Source: Plazaster borealis (lineage: Eukaryota > Echinodermata > Asteroidea > Forcipulatida > Labidiasteridae). Taken from it: a stretch of 64,000 bases of DNA. Below are positions 33,706 to 43,607 of the stretch, piece after piece. Made by a program: the position numbers and the translations under genes. The notes under the pieces are model-generated. The model had not been told where the DNA came from. It saw only the letters and a list, made by a program, of their open reading frames with translations, and ran no database searches. The stretch spans positions 121,001-185,000 of the forward strand of contig JAJGQC010000473.1 in the NCBI GenBank assembly GCA_021014325.1. The letters run 5' to 3'. Numbering within the stretch: position 1 is the first letter of the stretch; every line of letters begins with the position of its first letter.

Positions 33706-35820
33706 AGTAGTATAGAGTGAGGATGACACGCCCCGTTTTGTTGTTGCTAACTATGCGTGGGCACGCGTGGTTAATGGCGCGCAGTCGTATGCGTGTTGTA
33801 GGTGCGGATAGTGATGCGTGGGTTCACCACGTAGTGGTGAATCTCGGTTCGGGGTAGTGTTGGGTCGGTCTGAAGGGCCTAAGGCCCTAAGGGCCGATAC
33901 GTGAGGCCCTAAGGGCCGATACGTGGGCCGAACATGATGCACGGCATCATGTTGGGCGGCGTCTGAAAGACGCCTGAGGGAACTGGCTCACGGCAGTGAA
34001 GCTGAGTTCAAACCGGATAATGTTTGAACTCAGGATGGAGGTGCGTTAGTGATTTTTAAAATCACGGAGCGCCGGAGAACATACCACGCAGCACAGACGA
34101 GACGTTTACGTCTCGTTTGTATTTTCACGAAGTGAAAACAAAGCGACTGATTCCACGACGTCTGACAAGACGTCGAGGAAGAAGAAATAAGGGTGGATAG
34201 AAAAGTGTTAAGTAATGTTGTTGTAGTTGTGCTGTATTTTATTTAATTTTAGATATGAAATAAGAAACCATAATAGTCTTTAGGTATTTTACCAATTGCG
34301 CTCTCCACGTCACGTGACATGTAGCTGGTATCAAACATCAGTAAACAAGGCATCCTCCATAGGAAATTGCCGGTGTTATAAAGTAATAATACATCATTTA
34401 TATAGCGGCAAAATTTATGGAAAAAAAACACACACAAAAAAACAAGTAAGGCGCTTTACACAAATTATTAAGAAATAGTTACATTAAAAAGAACCAATAC
34501 CAAACCAAACGTGGGGTTGCGAGTAGTAATTTTACCCCGAACATGTTCCTGATCAGACTTCTACGTGTTTTTTCATGATATTCATTTCTTCGGCGTACTA
34601 CCGCATGTGGTTTCCAATATCGGCCATGGAGATGTTTACATTTTTGAATATGGGCGGCATCTCGGAAAAGCAATCTCTACTTTCGGGCGGTACCCGAAGG
34701 TCGCATTCTACCAAACCAAATAAGGACCCGTCCCTGACCCCCTTTAACATCTGTTCCATGGTCATTTTCCACACAAAAAGTCATTAAAATGTGGAAGTCT
34801 CACGGACTTCAAGAATTGTTTCAAGTCTGTATCATTTTTCTGGGTGTCTTCCCACTCGCATTCCCACATTTCGACAAGGACTGTGCAAAAACCACACGGT
34901 ACCACTCAACAAAGAAAACCACCCATGCGCGACTCCTGCCTACCTTGACGTTGGGCGACCGTGCAAAAATCAACAAAGATCCTGACCTGTATTTTTACGG
35001 GTTAGCCTGATGAATAGGCAACCCTTCCGGATGGCCGAGCAACCAACCCGTAGCTTGACGCAGCAAATAACCCATTCAAACTCGAGTGACAAACAACCTT
35101 GCTAGGGCGGGCTGTATTTGAATGGGTTAGCCATAGGGTATGTGTATTTAACGGATTAACCATAGGGTAGGTTGCAATCACCTTACCATATATACAAAAT
35201 ACCTAAAACTATTATGGTTTCTTATTTCATATCTAAAATTAAATAAAATACAGCACAACTACAACAACATTACTTAACACTTTTCTATCCACCCTTATTT
35301 CTTCTTCCTCGACGTCTTGCGTGGAATCAGTCGCTTTGTTTTCACTTCGTGGAAATACAAACGAGACGTAAACGTCTCGTCTGTGCTGCGTGGTATGTTC
35401 TCCGGCGCTCCGTGATTGTAAAAAATCACTAACGCACCTCCATCCTGAGTTCAAACATTATCCGGTTTGAGTTCAAACATTATCCGGTTTGAACTCAGCT
35501 TCACTGCCGTGAGCCAGTTCCCTCAGGCGTCTTTCAGACGCCGCCCAACATGATGCCGTGCATCATGTTCGGCCCACGTATCGGCCCTTGGGGCCTTACG
35601 AACACTGCCGTGAGGCCGAACGCTACCCACTGCGTGGCTCGCCTACGGCCCTTCGGACCGACCCAACACTACCCCGAACCGAGATTCACCACTACGTGGT
35701 GAACCCACGCATCACTATCCGCACCTACAACACGCATACGACTGCGCGCCATTAACCACGCGTGCCCACGCATAGTTAGCAACAACAAAACGGGGCGTGT
35801 CATCCTCACTCTATACTACT
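33706..35820. mobile_element. Long-TIR element with hairpin-string ends
   Basis: 2115 bp, flanked by TACGGA at 33700-33705 and 35821-35826. The left inverted repeat runs from AGTAGTATAGAGTGAGG to about 34276 and pairs with 35208-35820 with small indels (the right copy has a tandem duplication of the segment near 35455-35500). The arms carry at least nine short perfect hairpins. The core (34277-35207) encodes nothing recognised, so it is probably non-autonomous. The superfamily is unknown to me. Confidence 0.8.
33823..34174. repeat. String of nine small perfect hairpins
   Basis: Stem-loops: 33823-33841 (8 bp, GTA loop), 33874-33888 (6 bp), 33933-33951 (8 bp, ACG loop), 33958-33974 (7 bp, GAA loop), 34004-34031 (10 bp), 34049-34065 (8 bp), 34097-34116 (9 bp, TT loop), 34122-34138 (7 bp, GAA loop), 34157-34174 (7 bp). 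Most are mirrored in the right arm. Confidence 0.85.
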
Positions 35821-35826
35821 TACGGA

Positions 35827-36336
35827 GTTCTGGAACTACGGTCCTGAGATAATTTACTGCAGGATGATGACATCATGAAAGTAGAATGTCGACGGTCAGA
35901 ATATTGAAAAAACGCACCGGAGCATAACCTTCACCTTGCCATCACCACAATGCTACTGTGCATGGTTTGGTCATGGTTGGTGTGATAAAAAGTGACATTT
36001 GTAGTAACGATACTGTGGTGCGCAGAATTTGCACCACAACAAATTCATTCAATTTACAATTACATCAAAACTGCAAAGCAAAATCTTAGGAACTGCATTC
36101 TGCACCAACATTGTACATATAACATTAAGATATGTGCCCGTCTGCACCAACAACACATACAAATCTTGGAATTTTTATGTGTTAATTACTCCATTGCTAA
36201 ACCACACTAACAAATTTGTGGGTAGCATACCGCATATACTTTTACAACAACATCAGAAATTCTTCAGATCTGTACCAATCCACCAAACCGCATCACAAAA
36301 TGTAAATTATTATGTGCGCTACAACAATAATAATAA
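35827..36336. other. Intergenic, nothing recognised
   Basis: A 103-codon open frame at 36029-36340 is low-complexity (Asn/His/Thr) and has no supporting features. A short AAT microsatellite ends the stretch. Confidence 0.4.
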
Positions 36337-38541
36337 CTAGACTTAAGCTTTTGTTAAAACAAAAACAAGGTGTTCGGTATGATTTTTAAATATTAAACAT
36401 TGATTTAAAAAATGTTATAACATCATCGATGACGTCACAATCCCGAAAACTTATATGTAAAGTTTGTGAAGTTTCAAGTTTATATGTGCTTGGGAAGTGT
36501 GCTTTTGTTAGCGGAAAAGCGACGGGAAGAAGAAGAAGAAGAAGTATTAAGAAAAAGAAAACAAAATTAAATGTTTGAGTTCATCTTTTGGTTTGAACCG
36601 GAAGTCCAGTTCAAATGGGGCCACACTCTGTGTAGCGCTTGTGAAGTTGTAAAAACTCAATACCCAAGGATTTTATAACTGAACAAAGTTTGAAAATCGG
36701 TTGTGTAGTTCTTGAGATATGGTGTCACTTCCGGTTGACCCGAAAGTAAAGGTCAACATGGGGTCACGGTTACCCAAGGCTAATCTCCAATGCCCAAGGA
36801 GTCTATAACTGTAAACAGTTTGAAAATCGGTTGAGTAGTTCTTGAGATATGGTGTCACTTCCGTTTGACCCGGAAGTAAAAGTCAACATGGGGTCACGGT
36901 ACCCAAGGCTTATCTCCAATGCCCAAAGAGTCTATAACTGAAAAAAGTTTGAAAATCGGTTGTGTAGTTCTTGAGATATGGTGTAACTTTCGGTTGACCC
37001 GGAAGTAAGGGTCAACATGGGGTCACGGTTACCCAAGGCTAATCTCCAATGCCCAAGGAGTTTATACCTAAAAACAGTTTGAAAATCGGTTGTGTAGTTC
37101 TTGAGATATGATCTCACTTCCGGTTGACCTGGAAGTAAAGGTCAACATGGGGTCACGGTACCCAAGGCTAATCTCCAATGCCCAAAGAGTCTGTAACTGA
37201 AAAAAGTTTGAAAATCGGTTGTGTAGTTCTTGAGATATGATGTCACTTTCGGTTGACCCGGAAGTAAAGGCCAACATGGGGTCACGGTTACTCAAGGCTA
37301 ATCTCCAATGCCCAAGGAGTCTATAACTGAAAAAAGTTTGAAATCGGTTGTGTAGTTCTTGAGATATGGTCTCACTTCCGGTTGACCCGCAAGTAAAGGT
37401 CAACATGAGGTCACGGTTACCCAAGGCTAATTTCCAATGCCCAAGGATTTTATAACTGAAAAAAAAGTTTGAAAATCGGTTGTGTAGTTCTTGAATTATG
37501 AATGTTTAACAAATCTGACATTTGATTGTTAGCGAGGTTTGCACGGACGGCTGTTTTAGAGACTAACAAAGCGTAATGTCAAAATCAGGTTGCGCGAACC
37601 TTGAAAAGAGACTAGACTACAAGCATGTTTGAAGGACTTTGTTTGAACCTTGCGGTTTGATTCAATGGAGCAAGCAGCCGCTCACAGTCTAACTGGTTTA
37701 TATCGCGCGCATTGTGTGTGTTTTCAATGCAGTTTATTCCCGCGGTTTGACAGCGGGTCAATGTATACCCGATTTCAACCATAAGTGAAGGTCAAAAAGG
37801 TAACATCTCTGTGGGAAAAGTTTGAGAAGGCTTAAAAATCTACAACATGATGTAAAAATTGTGAGTAATGTGTATGTAAAAGTAGGAGTATTTCTTAAAG
37901 TATGAATTGTGAAGTTTTCAACTTCCGGTTTGAACAGGAAGACAAGGTCAAACGGTATAAGACTCTGTGTAGTATTTGCTACATTTGTCAAGACCTCTCC
38001 GATAATGTATAGATTGTTATAATCGCTTATGTACTTCTTGAGTTATGAATTTTTAAATGATTAAACTTCGATTTACTGTATTTTAACACTTGATGACGTC
38101 ATCATGACGTCACAACTACTTGATTGAGGTTTTATCAAGTTCCTTACATGGTGTAAATTTGAAGTTGATCTGATAAACGGAAGTTAATGTTTTTGCCGGG
38201 AAAGTGTTTTTTTGAAGAATTACACCAAGGCAAACTTTGACCTTTCGTTACGACCAGAAGTAAAGGTCATGTGAATTTCAAATGTTGCCCGTGTCTTGAT
38301 CTATCATATGTCCAAATATAAATACTGTAGCTGTAATATTCGGGGACATACAGGCTTTCGCATATGGTCACTTTTTTACCTTAAATGGCTTGTAATTTGA
38401 TACCTGATGACGTCATCATGACGTAACTAAAGCGGTTTCATCTCCTAATAAATATCTAACTATATGTGAAGTTTCAAGTTCATGTGATGTTGGGAAAGGT
38501 GTCTTAGTTACCGGACAAGGGACGGAGAGAATCAGAAGAAA
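36337..38541 (-). mobile_element. Helitron-like unit with ~125-bp repeats
   Basis: Head CTAG-ACTTAAG-hairpin (TTTTGTT-AA-AACAAAA) then AAGGTGTTCGG, preceded by A. From 36650 to 37500 it holds about six to seven copies of a ~125 bp unit with TTGAAAATCGGTTGTGTAG, GATATGGTGTCACTTCCGG and GTCAACATGGGGTCACGG. It then has the 160-bp type modules seen in 12-20 kb. It abuts the next unit head-to-tail. Confidence 0.6.
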
Positions 38542-40599
38542 CTAGAGCTTTAGTGTTTGTTGGAACAAACACTAGGTGTTCGGAGTCGGGGTCAGTGTTG
38601 TGTCAATGTGTGAACTAGTTTATTGAGTCGATGAAAAGATTGTTGATAGCTTTTGAAATTTCAAAGTGTAAATCAATTACGTGTACACATTTAGTTTACA
38701 CGGGAAAGAAATGATAATGTTCCTACTTAAGACTGCATTGAGCTATACGACGTGTATTAATTGATTATCTGTTTCAATTTTCATGTAAATATTCATAAAC
38801 TGTACTGATAGTTAGTATACAAGACTTTTCCTGACAATTAAAAAAGAGCCTCTTAATTTGTATTTCTTTTATTTCCGGTTGGACAGGAAGCCAGGTCAAA
38901 TCATGTCATTATCAATTACACAGAACTTTCACACATAAAACATTCACAAAAAATGCAAAGCTTAAAAAATCATAATAGATGTATTTCTCAAGATACGATT
39001 ACAAAGTGTTTTCAGCAATTTATTAGAGTAAATTGTCATTTTCATACAGATCATCATTTTTGAATTCCCTTTCATATTGGTTGCATGTCTTCAAACGAGC
39101 CGCTGAATTACTCACAAGAACAGCCATGTCAGCCATTTACTGAAGTTTATTTATTTTTCAATGAATATTGATTCTTTATGGATTAATAAATCCAACTATG
39201 CTTATCATGTTGACATTATTAATTTACAATTATTAGAAGTTTTCATCGGGGTTTCAAATACAGTGAGTTGGATACTCATGAATTATCGGTGCATGAAACA
39301 TTGATTGTTCAAAACATATGCACTGATGATGATGTCATTAAAATAAGTCACGCATAGTATGAGCTATTGGTTGCATTTTTTAGACATTGATTTTCATTCA
39401 TACAGAACGGTGGGTTAAATTTAGAATATTGAAAGAAAATACTCTTGTTTTGGATAATTATGAAAGACAAAGGCAAGTCATAAAGACGGCAAGTCTAAGC
39501 CTCTAGTGAATTTTGACTAATAACATAATGAGTTGAGTACTATTTCTACCTCTATGGTGCACCATACACTCAGCAAGGAAATAAGGATGGAACACAACAA
39601 CGGGTGTGAAAACTTTATAGCTTTATTTCTCACATAATTAAAAGTCATACGAATCACTGAAGCAGGTGGCCATCTGAGTAAAACTTCGTCTTCGATTCCA
39701 TGGTCACCATGAGCCACCAAAAGGGCGAATAGGGGAACAACTTGACGCTGAACATGGCACAGGTTGAGCGGAATTTAGTTCTGCAGTGTTATTGCGCCAT
39801 TGATAAGCTTGCGTTATAAGTGCGTTGAACTGCGACACGTCAAAACTTGCACGGAAATCATGCCACTACAGTGCACGTAGGCTTTGGACCTCGTGATCAA
39901 TGGAGCGGAACGTGCTTCCGAGGGCTATTACTAACGAAATGTTCAACTTACATTTTGAGCCGGAGGTCAAGGTCAAACGGGGTCACTCTTTGTGTAGCGT
40001 TTGTTGAGTTTTAAAATACCTGTCCGATGATGCATAGATTGTTGAAATCCATTAAATTATTATCGAGTTATGATTTTTTGAAATATTAAACTTTGATTTA
40101 CTGTAATTCGACACCTGATGACGTAATCATTACGTCACAACAACTTGATGGAGGTTTCATCAAGTTGCTAACATGGTGTAAATTTGAAGTTGATCAAATG
40201 GACAGAATTTAAAAATTTTGCCAGGAAATGATTTTTTGTTAAGAATTGCAGAAAGGCAAACTTTGACCTTCCGGTACGACCAGAAGTAAAGGTCAAGTGA
40301 ATTTGGCGTTAACTTTTTAAATGTTGCCCGTATCTTGATCTATCATATGCCCAAATATGAATACCATAGCTATAATATTCAGAGACCTACAGGCATTGGC
40401 ATGAGGGCATTTTTTGACCTAAAATGGCTTGTAATTTGACACCCGATGACGTCATCATGACGTCATTGCTCACACACCTTCTGTTCGTTATGTTCTAACG
40501 TCACAGTAAGTTTCAAGTTGATCAAAGGTTTGCAAGTATGGTTTTTTTTGCGGACAAACGACTATCAGAAGAATAAGCAAAACAAAGAAAAAAAAAAAA
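38542..40599 (-). mobile_element. Helitron-like unit, most complete copy
   Basis: Head CTAG-AGCTTTA-GTGTTTGTT-GG-AACAAACAC then AGGTGTTCGG. The far end is GGACAAACGACTATCAGAAG and poly-A, running straight into the hairpin array. It matches unit 1 (9524-12086) over much of its length. Confidence 0.6.
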
Positions 40600-40978
40600 C
40601 CGAACAAAAACAAGGAGTTGTTCGGGCTTAATGCCCGAACACCAAAAAAAAAAGAACAAAAAAAATGAGTTGTTCGGGCTTAATGCCCGAACACCTAAAA
40701 AAAAACCGAACAAAAACAAGGAGTTGTTCGGGCGTCATGCCCTAACACCTAAAAAAAAAACCGAACAATAATAAGAGGTGTTCGGAGCAAAGCTCTCCGA
40801 ACACCTAAAAAAAAAAAAAAAACGAACAAAAATAAGAGGTGTTCGGAGCAAAGCTCTCCGAACACCTAAAAAACCGAACAAAAATAAGAGGTGTTCGGAG
40901 CAAAGCTCTCCGAACACCTAAAAAAAAAAAACCCGAACAAAAACAAGAGGTGTTCCGGGCTGTATGCCCGAACACCTA
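40600..40978. repeat. Array of seven hairpins with poly-A spacers
   Basis: Seven units: CGAACAAAAACAAG, then AGGTGTTCGGAGC-loop-GCTCTCCGAACACCT or AGTTGTTCGGGC-TTAAT-GCCCGAACACC, then 6-17 A. The last hairpin overlaps the stop codon (TAG, minus strand) of the LINE reading frame. Confidence 0.85.
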
Positions 40979-42350
40979 ATTATTGAATAAGAATGTCTTA
41001 AGCCGCTTCTTGAAAACTTGAACTGATGGTGAAGTTCTGACACTAGATGGAAGACTGTTCCAGATGACCGGTCCAGAGTGTGAAAAGGCCCTGTCACCAG
41101 CAGATGTGCGTGTACGAGGAATGTGAAGTAAGGTAGGGTCTTTGGATGAACGGAGCCCATACGAACTGACAACGTGACGCTCAAGAAGGGATTGTAAATA
41201 ATATGGGGCAGAGTCATTCATGCATTTGAATATGATGAGGGCTAGTTTGAAAGTGATGCGCTTTTGAACCGGTAACCAATGCAGTTTCTTGAGAAGGGGA
41301 AGAGGATCATCATACTTCCTGGCACCGAGTATTATTCGTGCAGCATGATTCTGAAGATGTTGTAGTCTGTAGATATCAGTGGAGTTAATGTTGACTAGTA
41401 ATGAGTTGGCATAATCAAGTCTAGACAAGACAAGTGATCTGATTGCATGATGACAAGCTTCTTCTGTTATATACTTTAATGCGTGAAATGTTGCGCAAGT
41501 GAAAATTAATAGAGCGGCAAGTAGTAGTGATGTAGTGAGACATAGACATAGGGGAGTCAAAGTGAACACCTATTTTAATACTGATATCAGCTGGGAGATA
41601 GTGACGCATTCGTGGTGATATTGCCAGAAACAGTTCCGTTTTGTCGTTGTTGAGTTTAAGTTTGTTGATCGACATCCACATTCTCAGGTCGGAGATGCAT
41701 TTTCCAAGAATGTGTCAAGGTCTTTTCCAGCTCACCAGGAATTTTGGGGTCAAACCTGACATAAAGTTGGGTGTCGTCAGCATATATATGATACTGGACA
41801 CCCTGCTGCTGCTTGATGATAGTGCCAACTGGCTTAGTGTACATGGTAAACATCTTCGGACCAAGACTGATCCTTGAGGAACACCAAAACGGACTGGATG
41901 AGCAACAGAGTAATGACTGCCAATGGAAATGCGATTGGAACGGCCACCTAAATATGATTGGAACCAGATAAGAGCTGTTTTACAAATACCAAAATCAGAG
42001 TGAAGTCTATTAAGCATTATGTCATGGTCTAAAGTGTCAAAGGCAGCGCTTAGATCTAACATCACCAAAATAACTGCTTCTTGATTGTCAATAGATCTTT
42101 GAAAATCATTCTTTATTCGAAGTAAGGCTGTCTCTGTGCTCCGGTGAGATCTATATGCTGATTGGAGAGGCTCGTTGAGATTATTTTCTTCTAGATGATG
42201 AGAGAGGCGAGCTGCAACAATACTTTCAATAATTTTGGACATAGCAATGTTGGAAACCGGTCTGTAATGCTTTAGGATATTTGGGTCAAGGTTAGGCTTT
42301 TTTAGAATAGGAGTGACAATGGCATCACGTAACCTGGATGGAAACACCAC
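40976..42350 (-). pseudogene. LINE reverse transcriptase relic (CR1/L2-like)
   Basis: Four overlapping frames read in order as a non-LTR retrotransposon RT and its C-terminal domain: KHYRPVSNIAMSKIIES, LQSAYRSHRSTETALL, VMLDLSAAFDTLDHD, FGVPQGSVL, then after a frameshift HIYADDTQLYVRF (catalytic YADD), INKLKLNNDKTE after another, and finally RLDYANSLL, HNAARIILGARKYDD, LHWLPVQKRITFKLALI, ending KRLKTFLFNN. These blocks and the C-terminal domain fit the CR1/L2/Daphne group. At least three frame breaks and loss of the endonuclease half make it dead. The 5' end is truncated near 42350. Confidence 0.85.
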
Positions 42351-42457
42351 AAACTAGCCACAGATTGTTAGCAAAAAAAGGTAGTTTTTGTAAGAACACA
42401 ACATGGCTGTAAAAGTAGTTTTAACATTATTTGTAGGAACAAAGAAACATGTACAAA

Positions 42458-42512
42458 CTAGACATTGAGTGTTTGTTCTGTGGACGAACACAAAGCTGTT
42501 CCGTTTATGTTG
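42458..42512 (-). mobile_element. Isolated Helitron-like terminus
   Basis: CTAG-ACATTGA-hairpin (GTGTTTGTTC...GACGAACAC) then AAAGCTGTTCCG, matching the end at 28435. Only the terminus is recognisable. Confidence 0.5.
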
Positions 42513-43020
42513 ATACCTGGTGAGGCATGAATACCAAAGTTGATTGTCTGACGTAGATATTGTTAGTTTGAGGAGTTAAAACTGATTGTTGGGATATTAT
42601 ATGTGATTCAATTGATTATTTGGAGATGAGATTCAATAATGGAACACCCCCCGAGGGTAGATTAACCGGTAGTCTTTACATTGCAGTACACCGTACGACA
42701 CGGTATCACAATTATGTTAAGTTTTGTACAGCAATGTATACTAATTTTAAAACATTCAACGCTAGACTTTCACATGTTTGTTTATTTTGTACTGGGGTGT
42801 CGACATGTAGTATCATCCCAAACGTAGACAATAGACATTGACACACGTTTGTACGGCGAATACCTTGCTATTCGATATTGGACATTGGACATTCACTTGG
42901 GTTTGTACAGTGAATGTCTACCTTGCTTTTCGATATTATTTTGACATTCGACATTCGCGGTTTGTCCCCTATTTTTGCTAAGCAAGAGTTTTCTGTGCTT
43001 GGAAAGTTTTGTGCTTGCCC
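42513..43020. other. Upstream of DHX35, nothing recognised
   Basis: No exon or known repeat. Two diverged copies of a ~70 bp segment with TTTGTACGGCGAAT and GACATTCGACATT lie at about 42840-42960. Confidence 0.4.
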
Positions 43021-43385
43021 AGGGCCCGATTTCACAGAGCTGTCAAGCAGAATGATGCTCAGCAAATTTCTTTGCTAAGCGAAAAACGAGTGCGGCACCA
43101 GTTGTAACAATCATGTATACTTTATAAACTGTTGGCTGGTAACCAGTTTTTGTTAAGCAAGATTTTTCTTTGCTTAGCAAGTTTTTATGCTACAGGCTTT
43201 ATAAAATTGGGTGGCCCAATTTCATAGAGCTGCTTAAGCAGAAAATATTGCTTAACAATTGTCTGCTTGGCAGAAATGAGCAGGATACCAGTCACAAATT
43301 GTACATGTGACATAGTAGTTTGGCTGGTAACCTTTTTCTTGTAAGCATGATTTTGCTGTGCTTAGCTACTTTTTATCGTCTAGAT
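43021..43385. mobile_element. Two adjacent copies of a palindromic MITE family
   Basis: Copies at ~43021-43212 and ~43213-43385 share GGCCCAATTTCATAGAGCTG, GCTTAGCAA, ACCAGTCACAAATTGTACAT and GGCTGGTAACC with copies at 44943, 49077, 52350 and 62090. Confidence 0.6.
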
Positions 43386-43573
43386 CATAATGCGCCCTCT
43401 CTTGTTGGGTATGTAATACTGTTTAAATGTTCACGTTGTCCATTGCTACAAAACAAAGATTCTGTGTGAAGATTGGACCGGTATAGTTGTTTGAAACGTG
43501 GAAAAAAGAAACTAACTAACTGTTTGTAGTGTAAGTGTTACTGTTGGTGTCATGACCTCACGATAACTAAGGT

Positions 43574-43607
43574 ATGACCAGCTTCACACCAAAATTTTGG
43601 AAGCCAG
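43574..43607 (+). CDS. DHX35: DHX35 exon 1
   Basis: Too short for ORF calling. It reads [11 protein letters not shown] and one base of Gly, then donor GTAAGG (phase 1). KFWKPGT matches the DHX35 N-terminus (human KFWRPGT). It is the only ATG in this frame before the conserved block. The 5'UTR start is unknown. Confidence 0.85.

Noticed and set aside
36029..36340. 103-codon frame
   Set aside because: Low complexity, no promoter or homology signs, ends in an AAT microsatellite.
43388..43400. Recurrent GCGCCCTCT word (also near 17430, 31160, 32075, 44330, 54250)
   Set aside because: Noted as a possible element end, but no paired ends or duplications were found around the single copies.
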